A model generated the notes under the pieces. The model ran no database searches. It worked only from the letters and a program-made list of their open reading frames with translations, and had not been told where the DNA came from. Below, in pieces: positions 45,777-55,945 of a stretch of 64,000 nucleotides of DNA. The position numbers and the translations under genes are program-made. Location of the stretch: positions 440,854-504,853 of the forward strand of contig LT598454.1 of the NCBI GenBank assembly GCA_900074725.1, given 5' to 3'. Each line of letters opens with the position of its first letter. Positions within the stretch are counted from its first letter, which is position 1. This DNA is from Lachancea dasiensis. Lineage: Eukaryota; Ascomycota; Saccharomycetes; Saccharomycetales; Saccharomycetaceae.

Positions 45777-48239
45777 TCAGAGATAGCCCAGCAGTTTATT
45801 AAAGATTTCCTTCAGACTCAGAGAGTAGTCCAAACCTTCCTTCCATATGACACGATCCATTTCTCTTCGCCCAGAATCCAAGTCCACTTGCTCAATGCTA
45901 TTGATCTTCGAACTTCTGACCCAGCTGTAAGCTAAATATAGGAGCAGGAACAAAATCAATGAGATGTAACTTGTTATGAAATTTTTGGTGTTCCAGTAAA
46001 AGAAGTTCTGAAAGCCATTTAGTAGTATCAAAATAACAGCCAATATAAGGCCATAAATCGATAGATAAGGCTGCATGGGAGACTTATACGGGTATTCTCT
46101 AGCATCACGAGACACAATGTCAGGTCGCCTTTGCAAGGCATAGTAGAATCGCAAATATGATATATTCATGCCCATCCACATAATGACACTTCCTAAAGCT
46201 CCAATGCTGACGAAGATGAAAAAAACGTCCGAACTATTCATGTTCATGCATAGCAAACTCAAAAATCCCAGTGCTCCACAGAATAAAACCGCCATATAGG
46301 GAACCCCTCCCCTGTTACACTTTGTGAAAATTATCGGTGCTTTCTGTTGGGTTGCCATGGAATACAAGGTTCTGCTTGAACCATATAATTGAGAACTACC
46401 CGCTGATATTCCGATGGCTATGAAAATACCGTTAGCAAACCGGGATAGAGCGCACTGGTTAAAAGATTGCAATGCTATGACCCATGGCGATTGATTCGGA
46501 TTATCTATAGGGAGCATTTTTTCAGAAGAAAGTTGTTGGCAATTGCTGCCGCCTAGAACATCAATAACACTTTGATATTTGGAAGCACTGTTTCTTAGCA
46601 CGGCTGCGTCATTGGATGTGTTATAACGCAGTATTCGTGGGTCTCCCGAGTAAATATTTAAGCTTACCACAAATATCGACAAGAGATAGAATATAATGAC
46701 TCTTGTAAATATTCTTTTAGTCACAGAAGGAACTGCCTTTCGTGGGTTTTTGGCTTCTGCAGCAGCAATGAACCCAATTTCAGAGCCTGCGTACGCAAAC
46801 ATCGACGTTAGCGTCGACGCTAGACATCCCAAAATTATTCCACCGAGACCCCCGATACCTTCTTTAGCTCCCGATCCTTGATCTTTCAAATCGAAGGTGG
46901 GTCTAAAAGCGCCAAAAGTAATGTCACTAAGTGGAGATTTTTGTGAATCCCAATAGCGAAAACCAATATACCCATTCTCAAAACCTCCTGCATTCATCAC
47001 AATCATCAAAATAATCAATAGTAATACTACCAAGAGCTTAAAGGCACTTGCAATATATTCAATCTCCCCGTATATCCGCACGTCCATAAGATTAATCAAA
47101 GTCAGTCCTACAACCATGGTCGACATAGTTATGGCCATCGTAGACTTGCTAGTGGCTATCTTTGCCAAGCTCTCATAGTAAGACAACATCATGGTTGATG
47201 CAACGACTTCGGAGGGAAATGCTATGGCGTAGCACAGCCAATGGCACCAACCTACGCTAAAGCCGAAAGCGTCACCGACAAACCTTGAGCAGAGACCAGA
47301 TATGCCTGTTATCAAAGGAATAAGTGCCACCATTTCCGCAAATGAAAAGAGAGTCGCCAAAATCAAAGAGCCACCAATGGCAAAGCCGATAAAAGCACCC
47401 ATAGGACCTGCTATGGAGAATGCTTTACCTGAGTTTAGAAAAAGGCCAACACCAATGGTAGCGCCCATAGATATCATCTGGAGATGTCGCACTGCAAGTT
47501 TGCGTTGTATCGTAGGAGATTGTGGAGCTTTGTGCACATACCAACTGTCTAACGTATCAAGAGTCACCGTTGATTGAGGTTCACATTCCTCGTTAATGAC
47601 ATAGACTTTTTTCATAGTGCCATGCGGATCGTCGATAGCATCACTTTCTGGCTTGGAATGGTCAATTATTGTTGTAATATTGGACTGTTGTGACTGGAAA
47701 CCTTGATTTCGATTGTCAATCAATGGATGCACTTTCATTCTCCGTGCTAAAGACGCTTTCAGCTTACTACCCAAAGAATCAAATCCCAACTTGCGGCGAT
47801 TACCTCTGGAATCTATTTTAGAGTATTCCCTGGTATAGAGTGCATGTATATTATCGAGCTTTGTGAGCTGCACTCCATCATTAGGGTTATTGTTTGTGAT
47901 ATTTTCCAGCTTTTGACGCATTTCATATTCTCTCCTCAATGTTGAGTCATATTCTTTAAAATTATTGAAGGCTATAGCTTCTTTTCCAGGATAAGCTTTG
48001 CTGGATTCCGACAACAGCATATTGTAATGCCGGGTGAGGAAAAAGTTGTCATGTCTCATTGCATCTTCATATCTCCTAGGGAGCTGATTAACCATCTGGC
48101 AGAACAGCCCAGAGTCCAAGCTCCTCGCATCATCATTTGACGATTGCTTGTTTCGTTGACTAGTTTTTTGGTTGTCATCTGGTAAGTAGAGGTCGGGAAA
48201 GAGTCCAGGTGCCCCCTTATTATTTGATTCGTAACTCAT
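45777..48239 (-). CDS. SSY1: Plasma-membrane amino-acid sensor Ssy1
   Basis: 820 residues. An unusually long hydrophilic N-terminal domain (about 1-265) precedes 12 membrane segments of the amino-acid permease family, beginning LQMISMGATIGVGLFLNSG. That long N-terminus separates the sensor Ssy1 from ordinary transporters; S. cerevisiae Ssy1 is about 852 residues. A large extracellular loop with ILRYNTSNDAAVLRNSASKY and SNCQQL is also typical. With Ptr3 and Ssy5 it detects external amino acids and triggers cleavage of Stp1/Stp2. In S. cerevisiae SSY1 is on chromosome IV, away from these neighbours. Divergent from SLI15 (247 bp). Confidence 0.9.
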   Translation of the reverse strand: MSYESNNKGAPGLFPDLYLPDDNQKTSQRNKQSSNDDARSLDSGLFCQMVNQLPRRYEDAMRHDNFFLTRHYNMLLSESSKAYPGKEAIAFNNFKEYDSTLRREYEMRQKLENITNNNPNDGVQLTKLDNIHALYTREYSKIDSRGNRRKLGFDSLGSKLKASLARRMKVHPLIDNRNQGFQSQQSNITTIIDHSKPESDAIDDPHGTMKKVYVINEECEPQSTVTLDTLDSWYVHKAPQSPTIQRKLAVRHLQMISMGATIGVGLFLNSGKAFSIAGPMGAFIGFAIGGSLILATLFSFAEMVALIPLITGISGLCSRFVGDAFGFSVGWCHWLCYAIAFPSEVVASTMMLSYYESLAKIATSKSTMAITMSTMVVGLTLINLMDVRIYGEIEYIASAFKLLVVLLLIILMIVMNAGGFENGYIGFRYWDSQKSPLSDITFGAFRPTFDLKDQGSGAKEGIGGLGGIILGCLASTLTSMFAYAGSEIGFIAAAEAKNPRKAVPSVTKRIFTRVIIFYLLSIFVVSLNIYSGDPRILRYNTSNDAAVLRNSASKYQSVIDVLGGSNCQQLSSEKMLPIDNPNQSPWVIALQSFNQCALSRFANGIFIAIGISAGSSQLYGSSRTLYSMATQQKAPIIFTKCNRGGVPYMAVLFCGALGFLSLLCMNMNSSDVFFIFVSIGALGSVIMWMGMNISYLRFYYALQRRPDIVSRDAREYPYKSPMQPYLSIYGLILAVILILLNGFQNFFYWNTKNFITSYISLILFLLLYLAYSWVRSSKINSIEQVDLDSGRREMDRVIWKEGLDYSLSLKEIFNKLLGYL

Positions 48240-48486
48240 CAGAAATATCTTTAGAGTACATTAAAGCTCGGTTTAAGCTTGAACCACAGTTTAGGTTGCT
48301 TACTAGCACCTTTAGTGGCACTTAAAGTGTTGAATATATGTTTGAGTAATCTCAATTTTATTGTGGCAGTAAGTCGACTGTCACAGTCAGAGTTTCCAAT
48401 GTCAGTCCTTAGTACAAAACGACATCAACACTTTCGAAGTATATACAAACAGTATATATTAGATCTGCAACCTACTTCACAGATCA

Positions 48487-50772
48487 ATGGCTGAATGGAG
48501 TGCTATAAACACAGGGCAGCACTTATTTGGCATGGATTGGGCTGTTAAATCAGCCAGAAAAAAGACCAGATTTTTACAGGGTGGTTCTAGGTCAATTGTA
48601 GAATCATTAAACCGTTTCAACGAGGTCATAACTGAGGGTCAAGATGCAATAAGCGCGGCATGCTTAGCAAGTAGTAAATGGCTGGACAATGAGATGCTGA
48701 ATCTGAAGTTGGGCTCTAAACTTGAAAGGTCTTTTGGGACGAGTGAAAAGAATGTGAATGAGCTCAAAGCAGCATTAGAGGAGTCTACACCAAGAAAATT
48801 GGACCACCATAGTTCACACGATACACCAGGTTCGAAACAGACAACTATTGCAGAACGTTCTGAATCCCTGAAGGAAAACGAAAGCCCAATCTCTCAAAAT
48901 GATATGGGGGCACAAGCTAGTTCGGCGGAACTAAGCTCAAAAGCTCGCACTCAAACCCTGAAGTCATCACCTTGGTCACCTTACAAGTCCGAAAGAACAA
49001 CATTTGCTACCGAGCTTGCTCCTCTGAATTCATCTAATAAAGGTACGGCCAGCTTCAATGTTATAGAAGCCCCTGATCAGAGCTCAGGGACGCAGGGTGT
49101 TCCAGACCTAAAGGCGGTTTTGCAAACTACATCCATCTCACCATCATTGGCGGAAACGCACACTGCACCTTTGCCGACCCACTTGCCTAATAATAGTTTG
49201 GGAACGTCACGAAAGGGGCAGCCCATACGTACGTCTGCCACAGTAAAAATAGATCGAACGTTGCTGCGAGATCGATCCCAGAGAAGGTCTAATATGTTCA
49301 TTCCTTTGCCAGACAAAGACCCATTGATTATTCATCCTACAAATACGACCTCATTACCAATCAAACATGAGCCGATGGTGACTGCTGAGCTAAAAGGAAA
49401 TGAAAATAGTGAATTAAAAAGATCAATGGGACTTAGCTATGCTACTCGGCTCGGCAACTCCAACATCAAATCAGGTATTACTAACGTATTTGACCGACTA
49501 TCGTCTAACTCTACATTGTCATTCGATAATAAGGCTACTAGTAGAAGTCCGACTCGGGAAACCAAGAGAATGATTCCTGGAAGGCTTACATTCCGCGAAA
49601 ACCTTGGGTCGCCAAAAGCGAGAAGATCTCCAAAAGTAGACCAAACTAACCTTAGCATCCAAGAAACATTGAAAAACATCTTTGACTCTCATCCGCCACA
49701 GCTTGGTCAGGGTAAAAGGTCAACTCGCGAAGATGAATACGAATACGAACCGGCAACCTCGGTGCCTACCGTGAAAAGAGCGTCATTAATACCAAAACTT
49801 AGTGGTCGTACTGCTGTTTCTCCCAACTCTGTTACAGATCATCAACTGAACCTAATCAATCGAAAAACCTCCAATGCGCATTTCAAAGATTTGCCCTCCG
49901 AAGCTGTGTTGAAAGAGCAGTCAAAAAACACAGAGCTGCAACCTTTGGCCACTGAGGAGACATCTCCTCTATTACTTTCCAAAAGCAAACAACGAACAAG
50001 GCGTGGAACTTTGAAGGAAGATTCACGTACAAGCAAAAATGTGCGAACAGCAATTCAGCATACCAATGGTGTCCAACCCACACCACTATCCGGTCGCTCT
50101 TTAACAGGAACTACTCCACTTGTTGAGCAGGGTCAACAAGAGATATTATGTGAAGCATCAGATGGTCGCAAAAAGCCGATCAAACATCAAGAAAGACTCA
50201 CGAAGTTCCAACTTCCCCCGCTGGCGGGGTCAGAAAAGCAGGATGTTAAAAAAAAGTTAGACAAACGGCTTTCAGAAGTGATGCGAAGTCAAAAAGAGCA
50301 AACTAAGAGAAATCATGAGAAGCTCAAGAGGAGGTCTAATGTCGAAGATGATCTCAAGCAAAGAAAATCTCGCATCTTCCAGGACTCAGATTACAATAAA
50401 GCCGGAAAAAGTTTTGGCGACAGCGAGGGAGAATGCCCTCAAAGCAAGTTCAGAAACACAATTCTTTATGATTTAAACACTGCAGATCATAGGCAAATGG
50501 TAAATGGAGTTTCCGAGGAGACAAACCTTTACGACACAACACTTCCCGATATTGATTCAGACTCGGATGCCGAAGACAATTCGATATTGGCACCATGGGC
50601 CAATTCTCCTTATCTGGAGGAACAGTTGCTTGCTCAACAGAATTGGGATCCTGAAAAGATTTTTGGACCGATTCCACCCTTGCATACAGACGAAATTTTT
50701 CAAAACTCCAGATTGTCCAAACTGAAATCACGCCAATCCCTCTCAAGGCAGACAATGGAGAGCCGAAAATAG
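48487..50772 (+). CDS. SLI15: INCENP-like chromosomal passenger subunit Sli15
   Basis: 761 residues, mostly charged and disordered. The C-terminus has the INCENP IN-box: TLPDIDSDSDAEDN, then ILAPWANSPYLEEQLLAQQNWDPEKIFGPIPPLHTDEIF (about 685-745), which binds and activates Ipl1 (Aurora B). The N-terminal ~100 residues (LFGMDWAVKSARKKTRFL) would bind Bir1 and Nbl1. A Lys/Arg/Glu-rich stretch at about 570-640 (KLDKRLSEVMRSQKEQTKRN) fits the single alpha-helix region that binds microtubules. Many S/T-P sites suit Cdc28 control. The SLI15-CNS1 pair matches YBR156C-YBR155W; convergent, 71 bp apart. Confidence 0.95.
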   Translation: MAEWSAINTGQHLFGMDWAVKSARKKTRFLQGGSRSIVESLNRFNEVITEGQDAISAACLASSKWLDNEMLNLKLGSKLERSFGTSEKNVNELKAALEESTPRKLDHHSSHDTPGSKQTTIAERSESLKENESPISQNDMGAQASSAELSSKARTQTLKSSPWSPYKSERTTFATELAPLNSSNKGTASFNVIEAPDQSSGTQGVPDLKAVLQTTSISPSLAETHTAPLPTHLPNNSLGTSRKGQPIRTSATVKIDRTLLRDRSQRRSNMFIPLPDKDPLIIHPTNTTSLPIKHEPMVTAELKGNENSELKRSMGLSYATRLGNSNIKSGITNVFDRLSSNSTLSFDNKATSRSPTRETKRMIPGRLTFRENLGSPKARRSPKVDQTNLSIQETLKNIFDSHPPQLGQGKRSTREDEYEYEPATSVPTVKRASLIPKLSGRTAVSPNSVTDHQLNLINRKTSNAHFKDLPSEAVLKEQSKNTELQPLATEETSPLLLSKSKQRTRRGTLKEDSRTSKNVRTAIQHTNGVQPTPLSGRSLTGTTPLVEQGQQEILCEASDGRKKPIKHQERLTKFQLPPLAGSEKQDVKKKLDKRLSEVMRSQKEQTKRNHEKLKRRSNVEDDLKQRKSRIFQDSDYNKAGKSFGDSEGECPQSKFRNTILYDLNTADHRQMVNGVSEETNLYDTTLPDIDSDSDAEDNSILAPWANSPYLEEQLLAQQNWDPEKIFGPIPPLHTDEIFQNSRLSKLKSRQSLSRQTMESRK

Positions 50773-50843
50773 CTATATTTAACTTGTATGAAGCAGTATT
50801 GGCATTTAATGATTTATCAAATATTCTGTCTTTGGAGAAGTCT

Positions 50844-51971
50844 TTATTTACGCTTTTTTATGGCTTCAGATTTGTCCCACGTCGCAAGCCAATCTTCACT
50901 CAGAGTTTTTGGTACGAAATATATTCTTAGGGACTTGTCAAACAGAGGAACGACAGGTTGCTGCATTTTGAGGACCTCGTGGAAATTGACTTTCTTACCT
51001 ATCTTGATCAGACCACCGCTTTCTGTCTCCGCAAATGCAAGCAGCTTCTTCGCGGTAAAATCCTTATGATTGGGCTGTTCGAACCATTCCGGCGGCCTTT
51101 GCAATAGCATGTTCAAGAGATCGTCGGGTGTGCTCAATTCTCCAACAGCACCAACAAAGTCGAACTCGTCGCTAGTAGGGTAGAAAACCATGGCTGGAAA
51201 AATGAGTTGAGATTGTACGTCGTTTCCATCTTCTAGGTGCAACTTGGCTTCATCTAAAAACTCTGGTCGGCTGGTTGTCTCTACATTTTTAAAATTGCGC
51301 AAAATCAAAGATGCCTCTAGTATAGTACTTAAACGTTCTCTCTCTTTTTCTTCTTTAAGTTTCCTAGTTTCATAGACTGCGATCTCCTCGACACGTTTGG
51401 TAATCTTCTCTGAGAGTGCCTTGAGGCCAGCATTTTCCGGTTCTATTTGTAGCCCAAAATTGACGGCTTGCTTCGCATCGTCATGTCTTTCAAGACTGTA
51501 AAAAGCCCTTGCCACGCGGTAATAACATTTAATGTTCTTAGAGTTGAATGTAAGGGCAGATTTGCAATCATCGATACACCGCCTGAAATTTTTGAGCTCA
51601 AGTTCACACGCAGCACGATTGGAGTATAGTGATTCATTGATCTTGGAATCGTTACAGTCGATCTCAACTCCTTTGGTGTACATTTCCCTGGCTTCGCGAT
51701 ATCGTTTTACTTTATAAAGATCATTCCCTTGATTCTTGAAGTTTTCTGCAACTTCATGAGGTTCGCCTTCATAAGCCAAAGCCTTCAAAGCCTCAAGTTC
51801 ATTATTCTGACCGCCTTCCCCGTCGGTATCATCGAGAGTCTTCATAAAAAATGGCATCCGATTTAGCTCATCGAGTACTTCATCAGTGGTTTTATTCTGA
51901 AATTCTGAAAGCTGCGGAGGTAGTGCCGGTTCTCCGGGCCCGGGAACATACCTTTTAGGCTTCTGGTGCAT
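50844..51971 (-). CDS. CNS1: Hsp90/Hsp70 TPR co-chaperone Cns1
   Basis: 375 residues. N-terminus with PPQLSEFQNKTTDEVLDELNRMPFFM, then three TPR motifs at about 80-190 (FKNQGNDLYKVKRYREAREMYTKGVEID; YSNRAACELELKNFRRCIDDC; YRVARAFYSLERHDDAKQAVNFG), a helical linker and the wheel-like C-terminal domain (FPAMVFYPTSDEFDFVGAV). Cns1 is essential in S. cerevisiae and links Hsp90 clients including translation elongation factor eEF2. Length matches (385). Confidence 0.95.
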   Translation of the reverse strand: MHQKPKRYVPGPGEPALPPQLSEFQNKTTDEVLDELNRMPFFMKTLDDTDGEGGQNNELEALKALAYEGEPHEVAENFKNQGNDLYKVKRYREAREMYTKGVEIDCNDSKINESLYSNRAACELELKNFRRCIDDCKSALTFNSKNIKCYYRVARAFYSLERHDDAKQAVNFGLQIEPENAGLKALSEKITKRVEEIAVYETRKLKEEKERERLSTILEASLILRNFKNVETTSRPEFLDEAKLHLEDGNDVQSQLIFPAMVFYPTSDEFDFVGAVGELSTPDDLLNMLLQRPPEWFEQPNHKDFTAKKLLAFAETESGGLIKIGKKVNFHEVLKMQQPVVPLFDKSLRIYFVPKTLSEDWLATWDKSEAIKKRK

Positions 51972-52345
51972 CTCGAATGACTAGGAAGCGCAGAATCAGG
52001 ATTGTTATTCACAGGTATTGGTTAAGCGTCGCTAGCATTGCATTGTCTTGACATTTTTGATCAAATAGAGCATTGTTTACGGAACTATGATCTTCAAGAC
52101 GTCTGAGATAACCACAATTTCGATACACATGAACTTCAATGTCGTGGACGTTGCAGCTCCTTCAGCCAGTGAAGCGGGTTGATTTAAAAGCTTTAACCTT
52201 TTAGGTACTACAGAGTAAAATCTTGAGGTATACAGTAACGTTAGACTTAGATGTAAAATGTCATTTAGGATATCAAGAGGTACTTCTCACCAACAATTTT
52301 TTGAAGCGAAAAGCCCGCTGTTTCACTTGATCGTCGATGTACGGT
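51972..52345. other. CNS1 promoter / KRE2 3' region
   Basis: 374 bp, no gene or repeat recognised. Confidence 0.4.
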
Positions 52346-53644
52346 TCAAGATCTGAACTTCTTCCAGCCCTCAGGCTTCGGGATTTTCTTGAAGTCGTAG
52401 TATTCGTTTGTGCAAGAATACCCTTGAAACGAAAAGTCATGCGCGGGTTCGCAAGAGCACTTGTTCTCCTGCCACAGATGTTGATCCAACGGACAGTTGT
52501 GGTATGGGTTATGGAAGTAGCCGATTTCAGGGAAGTAATGCACTTGGTCACTAGGCAAAAACAAAGCCGCAGCAATAGAGTGGACGGGTGCGTCGCCCCA
52601 CCGTTCGTAAAAGAATCCACCAGCCCGGTCGAGGTAGTCGAAATACTTCCTATAAGCTTCAGATCTCCAAAAATCTAGACTTGCAACCTCAAAGTTGGAC
52701 CAGAAATGGCACAAATTGTAAGTTTTTCCATGGTCGTTGGATATGTAGTCCATCATATTGTCTTCAGCAACAAACTGGGGGTATTTCTCGGTGAACTCAA
52801 TAGTCGTCTTCCAAAGAGTCTTGATCGTCGATTCAAATTCCCTGATGGAGACCGTGAAGCCATACGATTTGTTATTGTCCTTCATCCACTGGAACACATC
52901 ATAGTTAACGTCGCAGTGAAGCTTTGTGCTTGGCTCCACGCGCCAATAATATTCGTATTCTTCCATCAACTCGTGCCTCCAGAAGAAGCCTGATTCAAAA
53001 CGGCACATGTGTCTGTAGCTCTCAGAGTCCCCATAGATATAATCGGCCGTTGCTCTCACTTCTGCGGCCTTGTCTTCGTCAATCCATTCTGGGAACGACC
53101 AATGTTCCTTTGGAATGAGTCCAAACTGGACGTCTGATGACACGACATTTTCAATGGCAGTCTTGAAAATGTCTGAAAATGGTTCGTTGTTCAAAAATAC
53201 ATATGGGTAGTGAAACTTTCCGTTAAACCGATCCTCCAGATTGCGTACGGTTTCCACAATCTCGACCAGATCCTCGTTTCTAACCAGAGAAACAAACACT
53301 GCTTTAACTGTTGCATTTTCAGTGCTGTCCTCATCGCCATCCACAACATCCTCATGGGGTTGCGAGGCCTCTAGCAGGGCCTTCGCCGAATCGTCCATAG
53401 GCACTTCTTCAGGATGCTTACCATCTTCAGCATCTTGTTCCGCCTGAATCCTTTGATCCTCCTCCTGCTTCGCAGCAGCTGAGTTCCACCAGTTTTTGTA
53501 GCTATCGACAAATTCTTTGGTGTTATCCACGTAGTACGTGGTTGCCTCATTACCAGTTGTGTGTAGCACTAGCCCTAAAAATCCTAGAGCACAAACCAGC
53601 ATTAGCCCGACTCTTAGGAGCCTTTTGCTGATTCTGATTCCCAT
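52346..53644 (-). CDS. KRE2: Alpha-1,2-mannosyltransferase, ancestor of Kre2/Mnt1 and Ktr6
   Basis: 432 residues, GT15 family. Short cytoplasmic tail (MGIRISKRLLR), signal anchor at about 9-27 (RVGLMLVCALGFLGLVLHT), acidic stem (about 50-110) and catalytic domain: AVFVSLVRNEDLVEIVETV, YPYVFLNNEPFSD, HMCRFESGFFWRHEL, YYWRVEPSTKLHCD, YNLCHFWSNFEVASLDFWR, FFYERWGDAPVHSIAAALFLP and a C-terminal GWKKFRS. The end is closer to Kre2 than to Ktr6. Acts in O-mannan and N-linked outer-chain synthesis in the Golgi. Neighbours derive both from YPL053C (KTR6: OAZ1, ARL3, MNN9) and YDR483W (KRE2: CWC21, PHO8), so this is the single pre-duplication gene. Confidence 0.92.
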   Translation of the reverse strand: MGIRISKRLLRVGLMLVCALGFLGLVLHTTGNEATTYYVDNTKEFVDSYKNWWNSAAAKQEEDQRIQAEQDAEDGKHPEEVPMDDSAKALLEASQPHEDVVDGDEDSTENATVKAVFVSLVRNEDLVEIVETVRNLEDRFNGKFHYPYVFLNNEPFSDIFKTAIENVVSSDVQFGLIPKEHWSFPEWIDEDKAAEVRATADYIYGDSESYRHMCRFESGFFWRHELMEEYEYYWRVEPSTKLHCDVNYDVFQWMKDNNKSYGFTVSIREFESTIKTLWKTTIEFTEKYPQFVAEDNMMDYISNDHGKTYNLCHFWSNFEVASLDFWRSEAYRKYFDYLDRAGGFFYERWGDAPVHSIAAALFLPSDQVHYFPEIGYFHNPYHNCPLDQHLWQENKCSCEPAHDFSFQGYSCTNEYYDFKKIPKPEGWKKFRS

Positions 53645-54510
53645 GTTGAAATTGAAGGGCTCGATAGTTTTGGGTTGTTGAGCTCTGACGAAAAGATGGA
53701 GAATGTTTGAATCTCGAAAATTTATTATATATAAATATATTCAATTAAATGTATATATGTGGGCTAAAATGGAGAGCCCGTACACAATATGACACGAAAA
53801 TAACAGGATGATGAGGTTCATAACCAACTCGCTGAGCAACGCGTTTTAGTACGTGCCTGGCCGTTCTTTTGACGACTGGTTGGTCACTTCAACCATATTA
53901 TGTATTGCGAGAGAGGAGTCTTTGTCGTATCACGCTTCTTCACTGCGTTATCTCTATGTGGGGTTGTGTGGCGTGTGGCGCTACTTGGTATTTCGTGACG
54001 CGTTGATGCGAAGGGTGCAAAAGCATAATGTGTCGTGTAACTTTTGAATTCACGATAGGCGTCAAGCGCGGGCGAAAGTTTGTTCGGGCGATAATATTGA
54101 TAACGGCTCGAGGGCGATGCGAACGGAAAAATGTCTTCAGGCTGACAGCTTAAGCAGAATATTCCGGTCTCAAAATAGATGAAGCAGACGAAAGTCTTTC
54201 ATCTCCCATTGACGCTAATCGTCTTTTTTTATGGTGAGTTATCTCCCCGCTATGTTCTAGCCATCGTCTCGAACCATCGCTTTCAGTAGCGCATATTGAA
54301 TACCGGAACTCCTATGAATAAATAAATATAAATCACCAAAGTTTCACGAGTGGGCTTCTAAAATTTGTTCAATTACAAGGTAAGCATAGGGAACGTCTGT
54401 CGTATTAAGACAGGAAACCTCATGATGACGGGAAAATGTCGATATTCGGTTCCAAATGTCGATCCGAGGGAAGATTGAGACTAAACCTGAGAGTGGAACT
54501 CAATTATAAG
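53645..54510. other. KRE2 upstream region
   Basis: About 870 bp up to the first LTR's target duplication. AT-rich near 53,715-53,755, consistent with a promoter. No gene seen. Confidence 0.45.
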
Positions 54511-54515
54511 TTAAT

Positions 54516-54971
54516 TGTTGGGAATGATGTGAATAAACTGATGGTGGTGTGCGTCTAATCGCATAATCAGCGTCAGTAAATATGTGACACAGTGGTACAG
54601 AATGATAGTACACAACCGAGGCCATACAAATAGAGCTACAAGCTAAGACAAACCGAAGAGAACAACTATTGTCCAATGGGATTGGCCATTGATAAGTTAT
54701 CGGTAGTGTACGGCATTGAAGCCGTAATCCTTGGGTAATAGAATGATCTAGAATTGGTGATTAATAAATATGTTGACCAGAGTCACCGAGTGAGAATTGT
54801 ATAAATACCAGGCTTTTGTTCAGGTAACTGAACCAACTCTAATGCCTAAAATAATTACGGAGAGATAAGTAGAATTCCCTAGATCCAAGTTACTCATCTT
54901 ACAATGACTATGTCCGACTTACAAGACAAATTTAGTAAGCTTTCTACTGATGAATCAGATTCGCCTCAATA
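54516..54971 (+). mobile_element. Solo LTR of a Ty1/copia-like element, with 5-bp target duplication
   Basis: 456 bp beginning TGTTGGGAAT and ending CCTCAATA. Flanked by TTAAT on both sides (54,511-54,515 and 54,972-54,976), a classic 5-bp target-site duplication. It carries a TATA-like GTATAAATACC (about 54,798) and two ATGs near its end (54,904 and 54,910) opening a frame that reads MTMSDLQDKFSKLSTDESD and runs toward the LTR 3' edge. In Ty1 the Gag start also lies inside the LTR. No internal element sequence follows, so recombination left a solo LTR. Confidence 0.93.
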
Positions 54972-54976
54972 TTAAT

Positions 54977-55365
54977 ATAATGGGAACAGCCCTTCATTAG
55001 CTAGCTAGTCATGGGTGGAAGAAACGAAGCGTGATTTGATCAGTTTAATACATTTCATGTACATAATATATATTATATCTGGGCGTATCACGATGAACTC
55101 CGTTGCGAGAGAACAGTAGTACAGAGTAATATTCACCACTCTGGAGTTGTGGACCTCTGGGCCGAGCTTTAAGCCTGCGAAAGGTATTAGCAAATAGCCG
55201 TCATTGGGAGTACAGTCCTGTCATTTTGAAACCAGGCTCATTAACTCGTGCGCTGAGCAGTTCTCATTCTACACCAAACTACCAAACGTTGCTTTCGCAA
55301 CCACAAAAAACTCTTCTTGTAATTCACAGTTCGCTGATTTCTCTCAATGCGATGCGGAGGCTGTT
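54977..55365. other. Spacer between two solo LTRs
   Basis: About 390 bp of non-LTR sequence, with an AT-rich palindromic patch (ATAATATATATTATATCT, about 55,061-55,078). No gene recognised. Confidence 0.4.
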
Positions 55366-55370
55366 AGAAT

Positions 55371-55783
55371 TGTTGGGAATAATGTGAGGAAACTGATGGT
55401 GATGTGCGCCTAATGGCAGAGTTGGCGTCAGTAAAAACGTGACACAGTGGTACAGAATGATAGTACACAACAGAGGCCATACATATCGGCTTACCATTCA
55501 AGACAAGTCGAAGAGAACGTCTGTCGATGGTGATTAATAAGTTAGAGCCGCAATCCAGATCTAGAACGGGTAATTAATAAATGTGTGGACCAGAGTCACC
55601 GGTGAGATTTGTAAAAGTACCAGGCTTTTGTTCAGGTAACTGAATCAACTCTAATGCCAAAAATAATCACGGAGAGATAAATAGAACTCCCTAGATCCAA
55701 GGTACACATCTCACAGCGACTATAACCGACTTACAAGACAAATCTAGTAAGCTTTCTACTGATGAATCAGATTCGCGTCAGTA
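55371..55783 (+). mobile_element. Second solo LTR of the same family, 5-bp target duplication
   Basis: 413 bp, TGTTGGGAAT ... GCGTCAGTA, flanked by AGAAT on both sides (55,366-55,370 and 55,784-55,788). Compared with the copy at 54,516 it lacks a stretch in the middle and has lost both ATGs near the 3' end (GCGACTATAACC in place of ATGACTATGTCC). Same orientation as OAZ1 and only 162 bp before the chosen OAZ1 start. Confidence 0.92.
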
Positions 55784-55945
55784 AGAATCCAGTCATTTAC
55801 CTTCCTGCGTGGCCCCATATGTCATTATATACGCAAATGAGCACGGGGTTTCCAACCTTAAACCTATATGGATATCTCTCTACCCAGGAAGTCCGACTTC
55901 AGATGTCCGGTGTGGTTCATCAAGAGCTCAACACAACCACTAGGC

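Noticed and set aside
49480-49490. TACTAAC heptamer within SLI15
   Set aside because: The reading frame is continuous through it and no matching splice sites are needed; chance occurrence.
54255-54290. TCTCGAACCATCGC as a reversed tRNA T-arm
   Set aside because: No acceptor or anticodon stem can be paired around it.
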